Part shown: positions 34,740-46,209 of the stretch, piece after piece
How the letters are laid out: each line of letters starts with the position of its first letter
Numbering within the stretch: position 1 is the stretch's first letter
Assembly (NCBI GenBank): GCA_032622095.1
Contig: CP136066.1
Span: 129,611,917-129,675,916 of the forward strand
Length of the DNA: 64,000 nt
Source: Siphonodentalium dalli
Lineage: Eukaryota; Mollusca; Scaphopoda; Gadilida; Siphonodentaliidae
Direction: 5' to 3'
Translations under genes and position numbers: made by a program
Notes under the pieces: model-generated
Seen by the model: only the letters and a program-made list of their open reading frames with translations
Told to the model about the DNA's origin: nothing
Database searches by the model: none

Positions 34740-36200
34740 GTCTCAGGAGTCACTATACGAGCTAACTCTCAGGCCACCGGCCCGAGACAGGGTTCATGCC
34801 GCTCAGTGGCACGACAAGGGAGAGCAGTTGTACATGCCGCAGGAACACGCCGAGTTCTTCTCCAAGCCAGAATACTGTAGCCAAGCCAAAGCGATGGCGG
34901 AATCAACGGCGCCCAGCTACAATGACGAACTGACCCGGCACCGGCTGAGCTACCTTAATGATGGAGGGGCAGTTGCAAGACCACAAGAGCGATTGAGCTC
35001 TTCCGTGTAAGAGACCCCCGTAATTACCCCGACCCATTGCCTCGCGAAAGAAATGTGGGCCCGTGGGGTCAAAGCACAGACATACCACAGCTTCTTCCGA
35101 TGGAGTGGTCAGAATGACTGGATGCCCGACCGCATGGGGCAGAAGTTCATCACGCGCGCCATCATCTGGGGCGAGGTCTGCGCTGTGCCCCGGCCTATCT
35201 TGGAGATTTTCTCAAACTGACGTGACCAACATGGCGTCCATGTAATTTGCTGCGGGGATCAAGGACAGCCGCCACCGATTGCAGGTGAAATGCCTCGCCA
35301 TTGGTTGCAAAAAAGGAAGACTACTACGAAGAGTTTGGTGTCGACAACAGAGCAAAAGATGAAGCCATCAAAGCCCTGAAAAATCGTATACGCCTTCATA
35401 GTGACAAAGTCCAATGCCAGGAAATGCGGAAGGCTCTCCCGAGCTGACTGGGTGACCGATTTGTGGAGCAGTGGAGGCCCGGTGACCTAATCATCACCAG
35501 CCGCCAGAAGGTCCGCGACCAGACACATGAGCTGTTGCTCCGATGCCATAAGGAGCATTTCCTAGATAACCCAGTGTTTATCCTTTACCACCCAAGGACA
35601 GCCGAAAGCAGGACATTGACGTCGCAATCCCAGGCACTGGCGACCCGTCGCACAGAGAAGAGCTTGTTCTCAATGACGTCGTTGCGGTCTATATCGAGGC
35701 CGCCGAGTGTGCTATTAAAACCGATGATTGGCGCCTGGGCTATGCTTTCACCGTCCACTCGAGCCAGAGACTTACGGTCCACGACCCTCAGAATGTCTGG
35801 ATCATCGACGACTACCTCCAGTGGTCCAATATGTGCTACTTAGCCGTATCCCGCGTGGAGTATTTGCAACAGCTCGAACGGGTAAACTGTCCACCGGAAG
35901 AGTGTTCCGATGCCAGGCCTGCAAGGAAATACAAAGGAAGCTTGTGGTATACAAGCGCCAGGACCAGGCTAATGGACGCCAGGGATTCAATCTCAAGGTC
36001 GACTATATCCTCGATCTCCGTGAAGCCCAACAGAACCGCTGCATGGCGTGCGAGATTGGGCTGCTCTGGCCTTCCAATCCAAAGACACACAGCAATTTAG
36101 TGTCGACTGGCTGGATAACAACAAAGGGCACTGCAGAGAGATGTGAGGCTGACCTGTCTAGAGTGCAACCGAAAAAGAGGGGCTGCAGCATTGTTCATGG
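34740..36200 (+). pseudogene. SF1 (Pif1/RecD-like) helicase with C-terminal HNH domain, decayed
   Basis: Motifs of a superfamily-1 helicase occur in order but in shifting frames. A Walker A-like GSCKTT lies at 34968-34985 (usually GSGKTT). A motif II region WGEVC (usually W-D-E) is at about 35172. Motif III CCGDQGQPPPIAGEM is at about 35244-35290. A motif V-like TVHSSQ and a motif VI-like YLAVSRVEYLQQLERV (about 35837-35885) follow. After about 35990 comes an HNH-type nuclease region (NRCMAC..., then RLTCLECNRKRG at about 36144-36182). At least three frame changes and stops, plus substituted Walker residues, show it is inactive. Such helicases unwind DNA for replication of an element. The family call rests on motif order. 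Confidence 0.75.
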
Positions 36201-36234
36201 AACGAGACACCTATTGTCTAGTCCTTCTAACAGT

Positions 36235-37189
36235 TCATACAGAACTAGCTGGTGGCAGCTGGGTGTCGGGAGGCACCACAAGCAACACTTTCCGGACAAA
36301 TCCGCGCGCTGGCCCATCCACTAAATTGTAGAGCACAGGCTCGTCGGGCGCTTGGTGACAAGCGTTCAAGTTGGTACACATGTAGGGACCACACAGGGTC
36401 AGTTGTGCGTCGGCGGCCCCCTTCCAGCTCGCCAAGCTGGTAGATGTAACGAACGCCCACTCGCGAGGGGTGCTTTTGCTTTTTGGGCCCCATTGGACGA
36501 CCTGGAACAACAGAAGAGGGTTTTCACTGACTTGATCTTGATGGCATCACAGGGCTTTTTTTCGGTCAGACGAGTCAATTCATTGTCCAGATCCGATACA
36601 ACAGCGGGCAGTCGAACCACCCATTCAGTCGACCTTTGACCGGCGGGAAGCTTCATCTGCTGGGCGTGTTGGTTGAAGCGCTCCACGACCCCCTGGTGTC
36701 GGTGGACATCCACACGGACCCGTCTCACCTGAACGCTGTGCTTGCTTAGCAGGAGGCTCACAGCACCCATGAACTCGAGCCCCGGGTCGACCTGGCGCAA
36801 TTTCGGCCATCTAAGAGGGCCTCGACTGTAGATCCGTTCAATGGCATCCGCGACTTTTGTGGCGAGGGGCTCGGCTTATTTGTATCGAGAGGCCACGTCG
36901 ACGACGGTGAGTGCGTATTTGTATGTCTTGCGAACCACCCGGTCATGAGGCAGAAAAAGCAGGTCGGCCTGGTGGACTTCATTTGGCACTGGCTCGTCAA
37001 ACTTGGGCCTTGGCACATGCGGATTGGGTAGGTATATCTGCCAGATGGCCTGCTTCTTGGGCCACGCCCGTGCCACATCTTCAGAAACATTGGCTGCTGC
37101 CGCGAGGTTCTTGATTGCTGCAAGCCCCTTCCAGTAACCCTCGGGCTGTAGTAGATTGTCCCGATGCGACTAGACACCTTGCTGTTCAT
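36235..37189 (-). pseudogene. Retroviral-type (rve) integrase, decayed
   Basis: One frame from 37076 to 36399 holds the DDE core, interrupted by a single TAA (36876-36878). The first Asp is in HQADLLFLP (36963-36965), the second in QVDPGLEF (about 36787), and the Glu in GVVERFN, with 34 residues between the last two. Before the core, a start-like MNSKVSSRIGTIYYSP at 37189 lies in another frame, and the C-terminal SH3-like part (GVRYIYQ...GELEGGRR) needs one further frame change. Such integrases insert linear DNA with short target duplications. The gene converges with the helicase relic, leaving about 35 bases between them. Confidence 0.8.
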
Positions 37190-37346
37190 ATTATTACTTT
37201 GTAATACATATTATTACTTTGTAATACATTGACAGTCACAATAAAATTACGTATACTAATAAGGAGGCGGGCCATCTTAGTATGTGGCTCAGCCAGTTCT
37301 TTAGGAACGGGAACGAGTTTACACTACCGCGAAACTGATAACTTTT

Positions 37347-37717
37347 CTATAATCGCCTTGACTTCTTCTCTGCCTTTCTGAATAAGTGCTTTTTTGCCTC
37401 GCCATCCATCACCGCGGCGTGCGTTTTTCGTGCCCTAGTCCGGATTTCAGTTTTCATCTCGTTGAATTTGCGATGGTCGTCTTTCCAGTCAAACGGTATT
37501 ACATCACACCGTCGCAGCTTCAATTGATCTGCAAACACCCTCGTCCTCTTCTGTTTCTCACTAGATATTTTTGCTCCGTGGTCTTTTTGCCGTTTATAAC
37601 CTCAACCGCGGCAAAGTCACCATTAGTGTGAGACGCGGACATGCCCATTCGTATTATTTTACCATTCGCTAGTACGGGGTATCCACACAACCTATCCCCA
37701 GTAGCCGAGTTCCCCAT
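37347..37717 (-). pseudogene. Small basic protein of unknown function, frameshifted
   Basis: Two overlapping frames (37520-37717 and 37347-37538) together look like one basic protein of about 125 residues, broken by a frameshift near 37530. The first half begins MGNSATGDRLCGYPVL and the second ends KKHLFRKAEKKSRRL. Good codon-like structure and GC content match the integrase and helicase relics, so I take it to be a gene of the same element. I do not recognise the family. The gap 37190-37346 and the interval 37718-38288 hold no clear gene. Confidence 0.5.
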
Positions 37718-38288
37718 GGTGAACGGCCGATCGCCGCCCCTTCCGAGTAAACCACCAACGTGACGCTGCCGTTGAATTATGCCCAGATAGTAATCAGGGC
37801 ACTACCCGGCGGAGTACCAGTTCCGTAGGAACTCTCACTGAGTGCAGAAAACTCTATAGGGCCGTAGATACTCATCGTATCTCTAGTACCACACTGATAG
37901 GTAGGTCACTATTCAGACGTGCACCTCTATCATCGCGGACCTCTATCTTCAATGCACTCTGTGTTCAGCACTGAAGACGTTTGAACTCAGGATGCTCGAC
38001 TTGGAGGGTGCCGATGGCACAAAATCAGTGACAGTCAAACCCACTCGTTGCCAGGATGTTGGATGGAGCCTCATCTACAACGGGACTAGATCTGTTTATC
38101 TGCTCCAAGTGCAGATGATGCATTTTTGTGGATGCAAAGTTGACGGGGCGGTCCCCAGTAGATGTGCCCGCAGAGAGCCACTGGCCATTTAAACCGTCGT
38201 CCAATCCAAGTAAGGACAGCAGTCCATCTGTAAATAAGATCGATGGACAGCAGTCCATTTGTAAATAAGATCTCCTGCCCATCATCCA

Positions 38289-38604
38289 CGGTTAGATTAT
38301 CAAACCATTAACTTTGCTCACCGCCAGTATGGTGTCAATGTTTTCCTCGACAAGGTCCCATATCTGTGTGAAGTTATACAGCCCCGGAGGAACGTCTATT
38401 TCTTTAATAATTCCGCGACTTCTTCCACGAGAACGACTCCCCATTGTTTATGTTGTACCACCAAACTGTATAAGTGATTGAGCGGAGGCCAACTCGTAGA
38501 TCCCAACCGCGGTTGTCAATGCATTGGATGAGTTCCACCGCCTCGCCTTTTTGGACATCTGTGAGTGTTATGAACGTACCGAAGCTACTATTATATGTAT
38601 ACAC
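38289..38604 (-). pseudogene. Short unidentified ORF, possible structural-protein fragment
   Basis: The frame starts MYTYNSSFGTFITLTD at 38604 and is broken near 38404. A second frame continues with GIIKEIDVPPGLYNFTQIWD and ends near 38289. The pattern (a tryptophan/tyrosine-rich WWYNINN followed by a short helix-like segment after P-P-G-L-Y) resembles small capsid-associated proteins I associate with virus-like transposons. That is a weak impression from memory. No catalytic motif is present. Confidence 0.35.
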
Positions 38605-38784
38605 GTATACAATATAATAATGACGAATAAGGCGTTCGGCTTTAATAGCGAGGCTAAGTACAGGACTGGTGGAGTATTCAACTCCAAAGTTGTCTTAGAG
38701 CTAACACGTTCCAATATCCAGATACCGACATACCTATCCTGACGTGTTTCAGAAGTACCTGCTGCCTAAAGTCGAGTCTTTACT

Positions 38785-41323
38785 CAAGACCCGAAATTTT
38801 TGGCCGAGGTGTCCATTAATGACCCACCACTTGTTTCGGCCAATTTCCGTTCATTTTCAGACTTTGCCTATTTTCGAGGCATTTTTGAACTTTTTTCCAG
38901 AATATTTTTTGACAGGAATTTTTTTCTCGACCTAATTAAGACGTTGCCATGGTCATTTGCCACATTTTACCTATTTTTTCTGACCGACCAGAGGGGGGAT
39001 TTCTATTTGACCCACTTTTTCGGACTCGGCCCGAAATATTTTCGGCCCAAAAAGTTCGGCCCAGGTGGCCATTTTTTAATATGTGACAGTTTGCCACATT
39101 TTCCGAAATTTTCCCGACCGAGCAGAGCGAAAACTGGGATTCGACCCACTTTTTCGGACTCGACCCAAAATCTTTTCGGCCCAAAAAGTTCGGCCCAGGT
39201 GGCCATTTATGACCCTGCACTTGTTTCGGACTATTTCCGTTTATTTTCGGACTTTGCCTATTTTCGAGGCATTTAAAAACTTTTTTCCAGAGTTGTTTTT
39301 CGCAGGAAATGTTGTCTCGCCCTACTTAAGACGTTGCCATGGTCATTTGCCACATTTTCCCAAATTTTCCTGACCGAGCAAAGCGGGAATTTCTATTTGA
39401 CCCACTTTTTCGGACTCGACCCAAAAACTTTTCGGCCCAAAAAGTTCGGCCCAGGTGGCCATTTTGTAATATGTGACAGTTTGCCACATTTTCCGAAATT
39501 TTCCCGACCGAGCAGAGCGAAAACTGGGATTCGACCCACTTTTTCTGACTCGACCCAAAATCTTTTCGGCCCAAAATTTTCGGCCGAGGTGGCCATTTAT
39601 GACACCACACCTGTTTCGGACTATTTCCGTTTATTTTCGGACTTTGCCTATTTTCGAGGCATTTAAAAACTTTTTTCCAGAATGTTTTTTCGCAGGAAAT
39701 TTTGTCTCGCCCTACTTAAGACGTTGCCATGGTCATTTGCCACATTTCCCCAAATTTTCCTGACCGAGCAAAGCGGGAATTTCTATTTGACCCACTTTTT
39801 CGGACTCGACCCAAAAACTTTTCGGCCCAAAACGTTCGGCCCAGGTGGCCATTTTTTAATATGTGACAGTTTGCCACATTTTCCGAAATTTTCCCGACCG
39901 AGCAGAGCGAAAACTGGGATTCGACCCACTTTTTCTAACTCGACCCAAAATCTTTTCGGCCCAAAGTTTTCGGCCCAGGTGGCCATTTATGACACCACAC
40001 TTGTTTCGGACTATTTCCGTTTATTTTCGGACTTTGCCTATTTTCGAGGCATTTTAAAACTTTTTTCCAGAATGTATTTTCGCAGGAAATTTTGTCTCGC
40101 CCTACTTAAGACGTTGCCATGGTCATTTGCCACATTTTCCCAAATTTTCCTGACCGAGCAAAGCGGGAATTTCTATTTGACCCACTTTTTCGGACTCGAC
40201 CCGACAACTTTTCGGCCCAAAAAGTTCGGCCCAGGTGGCCATTTTTTAATATGTGACAGTTTGCCACATTTTCCGAAATTTTCCGGACCGAGCAGAGCGA
40301 AAACTGGGATTCGACCCACTTTTTCTGACTCGACCCAAAAACTTTTCGGCCCAAAAAGTTCGGCCCAGGTGGCCATTTATGACCCTGCACTTGTTTCGGA
40401 CTATTTCCGTTTATTTTCGGACTTTGCCTATTTTCGAGGCATTTTAAAACTTTTTTTCCAGAATTGTTTTTCGCAGGAAATTTTGTCTCGCCCTACTTAA
40501 GACGTTGCCATGGTCATTTGCCACATTTTCCCAAATTTTCCTGACCGAGCAAAGCGGGAATTTCTATTTGACCCACTTTTTCGGACTCGACCCAAAAACT
40601 TTTCGGCCCCAAAAGTTCGGCCCAGGTGGCCATTTTTTAATATGTGACAGTTTGCCACATTTTCCGAAATTTTCCCGACCGAGCAGAGCGAAAACTGGGA
40701 TTCGACCCACTTTTTCTGACTCGACCCAAAAACTTTTCGGCCCCAAATTTTCGGCCCAGGTGGCCATTTATGACCCTGCACTTGTTTCGGACTATTTCCG
40801 TTTATTTTCGGACTTTGCCTATTTTCGAGGCATTTTAAAACTTGTTTCCAGAATTTTTTTTCGCAGGAAATTTTGTCTCGCCCTACTTAAGACGTTGCCA
40901 TGGTCATTTGCCACATTTCCCCAAATTTTCCTGACCGAGCAAAGCGGGAATTTCTATTTGACCCACTTTTTCGGACTCGACCCAAAAACTTTTCGGCCCA
41001 AAAAGTTCGGCCCAGGTGGCCATTTTTTAATATGTGACAGTTTGCCACATTTTCCGAAATTTTCCCGACCGAGCAGAGCGAAAACTAGGATTCGACCCAC
41101 TTTTTCTGACTCTACCCAAAATCTTTTCGGCCCAAAATTTTCGGCCGAGGTGGCCATTTACGACCCTGCACTTGTTTCGGACTATTTCCGTTTATTTTCG
41201 GACTTTGCCTATTTTCGAGGCATTTTAAAACTTTTTTCCAGAATGTTTTTTCGCAGGAAATTTTGTCTCGCCCTACTTAAGACGTTGCCATGGTCATTTG
41301 CCACATTTTCCCAAATTTTTTGA
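38785..41323 (-). repeat. Right arm: tandem array of the 390-bp repeat, inverted
   Basis: The complementary landmark CTTAAGACGTTGCCATGG recurs with periods of 390-391 bases at about 38936, 39326, 39716, 40106, 40497, 40888 and 41278. The units are clear inverted copies of those in the left arm. The innermost unit (38785-38935) is more diverged. The array ends with AAATTTTTTGAATAAGGAAT, matching the outer edge of the left array. Confidence 0.95.
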
Positions 41324-41369
41324 ATAAGGAATAAGGAATACGTAACGAAATTCACGCTGCTGATGAATG

Positions 41370-42252
41370 ACTATTAGTATCCTGACTAAGTATGGGAAGC
41401 CGTTTTCACATTTTTTATTTATTTAGACTTAAGTGCAAATATGCACTTTATGACGTCCAAATAAATAAAAATGAGAAAAAGGCTTGCCATAAATAATGAG
41501 ACAAAATTGAAATATATGTAATGTAATGGCCAACTCCAATGAATATTTTGTTGGCAATTTGGCCCAGTGTAAGACCATATCTATTTATCACTGAAACCAT
41601 TGACCATTTTTGTACGATATCGCAACCGAAAACAGCATGGATTCCTCATCGATATGGAAACGAGTTGGTATGATTTCTCAAATTTGAAACCAGGCAAAAC
41701 AGCTTTCCTGGCACATTTTGTTTCACCGCATGACACGTCGCATCAGAAAGTAGAACTTCTTGGGTATTTCCCACTGACGACAGACATTTAATCTTCATAT
41801 GATAGATAGTATCCCATCTCTGGCCATTGAATCAACCCTATATAGATATTCACAACGCATTTTTTTGCATCCGCGATAAAAATTATCAACGCTTGTAAAA
41901 AAAATTCAATGTGGCAGTGACTGATAAACAAATATTTAATTTTGGATGGGCAAAAGCTTCCATAGGAAATATCCACTAACCTTAACATTGTAGGAGTATC
42001 CAATACTATCATTTAATTTTGGTTTGCCTGTTTTGGATGATCTCGAATGTTGATACTGGTTACAGATTATATGGTTGTCAGTTTCGGTGGTGGCATTCTG
42101 TATCAGTAACTTCATGGTTCAGTGCAGGAGCCTAGCAAATGTATATAAGCATACGGTGATGTGATGTTCCTGTTCATCCACAAGACTTTGTTTTGTTGTC
42201 TTTTTGGTATATGCTAGGGATATTTTCGTGGATGGACGGTTTGTATGTATTT
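41370..42252. other. Intergenic, no gene
   Basis: No supported coding region and no clear repeat structure. Confidence 0.45.
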
Positions 42253-42627
42253 CTTCCATGGTCTTTATCTCTTAGTGACTCAGGTTGGTAATGTCGTCAG
42301 CTATTTTTGGCCACTTCCCCTTTTTGAAGGCATTGATTTTGCGCTCTATTTGCTTCTTGGTGTTAGGTTTGTTTGTGCAATCTGTCACTATGATGTCATT
42401 ATCAGATATCCCAAGTGTCTTGCTTGTCGCTTTGATCAATTCAGGATTGTCAGTACAAGGTCAAGGACATTTTCTTCTCTTGTTGGATTTCTCTGTACCT
42501 GCAGTCCATGTTCAACGCATATGCCGATCAGTGCTCTCTGGACATCAATATCAGCTGCCCTGGCATTGAAATGTGGTTATGCTGCTGATAGGTCTTTCTT
42601 GAATGTGGCGATTGATACTCCTGCATG
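42253..42627 (-). pseudogene. Non-LTR retrotransposon (LINE) endonuclease fragment
   Basis: On the minus strand a frame containing VLDLVLT changes by one frame into NNPELIK-like text with LGISDNDIIVTD and then KINAFKKGKWPKI. This string of motifs is typical of the end of the apurinic-type endonuclease domain and following linker in CR1/Jockey-like LINEs (LDLVLTN...SDHD). It has one stop and one frameshift. No reverse transcriptase follows, so it is an isolated 5' or internal piece. Confidence 0.7.
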
Positions 42628-42727
42628 ATGATCTTGTTTTGTACCTCATTCTTCTTAGGCATCAACCGCTATGGGAGATCCGGGATCAGATTGAAGTTCC
42701 CCAGTTGAAGTTATTGATGTTCACACA

Positions 42728-43214
42728 TTAAAGGTACTCAATCCGTAAAGAGGGTCCCCATCTCAACAGATTCCAACAACAACAATCCGATCAGAGGGTC
42801 CTATATTACTATTTCTTTGGCTTTGGTGGTAAAAAATATTTGATTCGAGTCGAGGAACCCATCAAACAAAGCTCAGAGTTATTAGATATTGATTTTTTAA
42901 ATTTGTTAATTGCTCGAGATGAGTACTAATAACTGCCGTCAATTTGGTAAACTGCTCGAGATTTTACGCCAAAACTCTATTCAAACAGACAAGGATGGAT
43001 AACTCTATAATCAAGTGGTAATAATAACGAAATTTTGACTGTCTTCTGGGCCAGAAAGAATTCCCGATAATGAAAAATAATAGATTTCTAAAATCGATAT
43101 CTAACAAATCTGAGCTTTGATGGGTGACTTCCTCGACTCGAATCAAATATTTTTGACCCCCGAAGCCATTGAAATAGTAATTGAGAGGAGTTTTATCGGA
43201 TTGAGTACCTTTAA
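42728..43214. mobile_element. TTAA-flanked element (AGGTACTCAATCCG family), copy 1
   Basis: The element (42732-43210) begins AGGTACTCAATCCG and ends CGGATTGAGTACCT between two TTAA. The two halves are also roughly palindromic (for instance GCTTTGGTGGTAAAAAATATT against its complement). Copy 2 is at 53308-53787 in the same orientation. Non-coding. Confidence 0.85.
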
Positions 43215-43598
43215 TCACCTGCATTTTCTCTTCTGCAAATTAGAGCAAAAAGAAACTTAAGAGAATAGTTACTTCCCAGACATTGAGGCCTTAAGCAGAA
43301 TGAGGTCCCCAGAGGGTGAAGTTGGTGATGCTAGTCTGCTGTGTGGGGTAGCATCAGTAAATTTTGATCATGCCATGAATCTCTACTCTGGCTAACACCC
43401 GTAGAGATATTAACCCTTTCAGTGCCAAGTCCGATTTTTGTATCAACCCATATTTCTTTGATCATTTTTCAAATTTATTGATTGTAATAATGTGATACAT
43501 TGATGGAAAGAGCTCTTAGAATACTGGTGAAAAGGCGGGTCAATTGAGCACAATATGTTACCAGTACAGTGTAACCCTTTGAAATAAAAGCGCCAAAA
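43215..43598. other. Intergenic with one TTAA-type end
   Basis: No gene. At 43413 TTAACCCTTTCAGTGCCAAG resembles the terminus of another TTAA-flanked family, but I cannot find its partner end. Confidence 0.4.
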
Positions 43599-43781
43599 CT
43601 ACAACCACAGGAGCTTGGAATTTGGTCAAACCCCCTCTTTTATTGGCAGAACCACCACCCGGGACCATATGAATTTGGTCAAACCCCCTCTTTTATTGGC
43701 AGAACCACCACCTGGTCCCGGGTGGTGGTTCTGCCAAAAAAAGAGGGGGTTTGACCAAATTCCAAGCTCCTGTGCTACAAC
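43599..43781. mobile_element. Palindromic element with 7-bp duplication, copy 1
   Basis: The element (43606-43774) begins CACAGGAGCTTGG and ends CCAAGCTCCTGTG, and is flanked by CTACAAC on both sides (43599-43605 and 43775-43781). The left half contains an extra copy of the motif AATTTGGTCAAACCCCCTC. The arms pair nearly perfectly. Non-coding. Confidence 0.85.
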
Positions 43782-43823
43782 GCAATGTTTGGTGTGCAGT
43801 CAAATTGTGACGTTGTATACAGC

Positions 43824-43983
43824 GTAATACCACAGGAGCTTGGAATTTGGTCAAAACCACTCTTTTATTGGCAGAACCACCACCGGGGACCTATGTCCCC
43901 GGCACCGGGGACCTATGTCCCCGGTGGTGGTTCTGCCAATAAAAGAGGGGTTTTGACCAAATTCCAACCTCCTGTGGTAATAC
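43824..43983. mobile_element. Palindromic element with 7-bp duplication, copy 2
   Basis: The element (43831-43976) begins CACAGGAGCTTGG and ends CCAACCTCCTGTG, flanked by GTAATAC on both sides (43824-43830 and 43977-43983). Its centre is a doubled GGGGACCTATGTCCCC palindrome. The arms are almost identical to copy 1. Different 7-bp duplications show two independent insertions. Confidence 0.85.
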
Positions 43984-45189
43984 ACATGAAAATGTCGTGG
44001 TAACATCAAAGAATGCCGGACTGCTGCTGAGTATGGATATTTTGTGCACGGAATTTCTGTGCATGAAACAACTCACGCTCTGAGATCCCTTGCAAAACAT
44101 ATCCCCAATATGGAGATAAAGTCAAAGTATGGTCAATAGTTTCGTTATCCCGCGTGAGGCCCAAAACACAAATGCATAAACAACGACCCACGTGTTCACA
44201 TTTCCCACCAAAATGCAATTCTATTTCATAACATGGGCTAAAACTCTGTTCCATAGCAGTGGTCGTCAGTACAGTTGTTGGACTAATGCAGGCGTTCGGA
44301 GTTTGAACGATTTCGCTACCATTCATATTTTGCCACTATAAATATCTTCTGCAGTATTATGACGTAACAGCGCACAAATAGTTTTATGATTTACAGAATA
44401 TATCCTTTCGGATTCATTTTCACGGAAGCTACCTGTTTTTCGGAAATTATTTGGAAATACGTAGTTCAATTCTCCTTGCTAGGTATCAATGGTCAATGCA
44501 TAGATGCTTTTTTGTGTTTAATTATACCTGCCAGAATCGAATAAATTTGTAAACACTATAACTGGTAGCTTGTTCTTTTATTTAGTCTTCAATCAGATGG
44601 CGGTCTCATACTATCTTTGAATCTATTTCGTGTCCATGTGATTGAACCCAATAACTTCATATTACACGGGATATGTCGGGCAGGTGTATTGCCATGCTTA
44701 TATTTAATCATATCAGACTGTTTGCGTGATGCCAATAGCTTCTTTTTAGGCTGTTGCAACTGCGTTTTACATTCAATACTACAGTTGTATTGCGTACGTT
44801 TATTGGGTGCATATTGCGCTTAGATATTAGAATATTTTTGTTGGTAAAAGCCGATGTTCAACTGCGAGGTACGATTAATATCCGATGGGCTATTATCGGC
44901 CGATTCCGATTATCGGAACATCACTAACATTGAAGGGACGGGCGGTCTTTGTTTTAAGTTATAATTTAGAAATAACATAAAATTATGATAATTTCCTCAA
45001 GAATATATACTAATAGTACAGCATAATGATGATATGAATGCGATATTATTCACAATTTTTAATTTCTCGCGAAAAGCAGTGGATTGTTTGTATGACGAGT
45101 CACAATATTGCGCCATTTCCTTATTTAGATTCGCGCGCTTTACGTCGGTTGTAGAACACCTAATTTGGGGCGCTTAAAACTTACAATAC
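43984..45189. other. Intergenic, no gene
   Basis: Several short open frames on both strands, none with a domain. No repeat of note is seen. Confidence 0.45.
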
Positions 45190-45936
45190 GATTCATCTAG
45201 GGTCCTGCGAAAATTCGATATTCGATTTGAGATTCGAAATTCAATTCGAATTCGATTCGAAATTGCCAACTCGAAATTTCGAATATACACTGATGGAAAA
45301 GTAGGCTGTTTACGGGCAGGTACACACGTCGATCTTAGCTGTTTTGTGCCATTTAATTACAGAAAATAATGTATATATGTACCTTATAATTCTCATTGTA
45401 CATCGCGATTATATATATTAAATATAAGTATAGACAGCAATTAGCCACTATAGGACAACTAAATACGCCTGATTTCTATCTTTGAACATGGTAGCCAAAA
45501 GCTCGGAGATCGCCGATGGACCAGCACTACATAAACAGGCTACACTGCGACTGTTGTTGCATCTTAAAGTTTTTAACAACGGGTGATTCCGAATGTTGAT
45601 TAGCAATTTTGCATGCACATGCAATCTGTACAAATTTTGCGTGATTTTAATAATCCGTTTAGTGGTTATATATTAATCGTCATGACGGCCTCATGGACGT
45701 TTTAATCAATTATCAATTGAAGTTAATAGTATTGCAAATGACGGTTCATCGCCACATAAGTTATGATGGAACTTCGTGCACGTAGTTCATGGAACGTTTC
45801 ACAAATCGTTGACAAAACATGCCCAATTGAGATTACAACATACAGATATGATTCGAATCGATATTCGATATTCGATTCGATTTCCTGAATTCGATTCGAT
45901 CAAAATCTCCAATTCGCAGGACCCTATAGATTCATC
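45190..45936. mobile_element. hAT-like non-autonomous element
   Basis: The element (45198-45928) starts TAGGGTCCTGCGAA and ends TTCGCAGGACCCTATA, flanked by GATTCATC on both sides (45190-45197 and 45929-45936). Eight-base duplications and TAGGG-type ends fit the hAT superfamily. Subterminal stretches at both ends are rich in ATTCGAT/ATTCGAA words. There is no transposase. Confidence 0.75.
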
Positions 45937-46209
45937 GTAATATTCCTTATTTGGTATGTATTACCAGATATAGGTTTATAGGAGAAAATACTAACAGGAT
46001 TGAAAAATATTCATCTCTTTGCGAGAACAATTATATTATGTACACGTTTTCTGTCCCAATCACGAAGTAATGTGGATTAGCTTCATTTTGAACTGATAGC
46101 GGGTAGAATGGGTCGATTAAAATAAAATGTTTTGGGATTTGAATGCGATTATTGATTGCGCCAATAATTTTATCTATGCATTCCACAGTGCAACGGAACA
46201 TTTTCATTG

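Larger units (their letters stand above)
29877..41369. mobile_element. 11.5-kb integrase/helicase element with tandem-repeat inverted arms
   Basis: The element runs 29885-41361. Its ends are inverted: the left starts AGCAGCGTGAATTTC and the right ends GAAATTCACGCTGCT, each followed inward by ATTCCTT repeats and then a 390-bp tandem array. Both sides are flanked by GATGAATG (29877-29884 and 41362-41369), an apparent 8-bp target duplication. The core at about 34650-38750 is clearly GC-richer than the surroundings and carries a helicase-HNH relic on the plus strand, an integrase relic on the minus strand and two small unidentified ORFs. AG...CT termini, long inverted ends and a retroviral-type integrase recall Polintons/Mavericks, but the usual polymerase B, ATPase and capsid genes are absent or lost. 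Confidence 0.8.

Noticed and set aside
35463-36639. Several overlapping open frames on both strands in the GC-rich core
   Set aside because: Most are shadows of the helicase-HNH and integrase relics in other frames; motif-bearing frames were kept and the others dropped.
43560-43590. AACCCTTTGAAATAAA as another terminus of the CCCTTTGAAC family
   Set aside because: It lacks the preceding TTAA and diverges after nine bases, so the match is likely chance.
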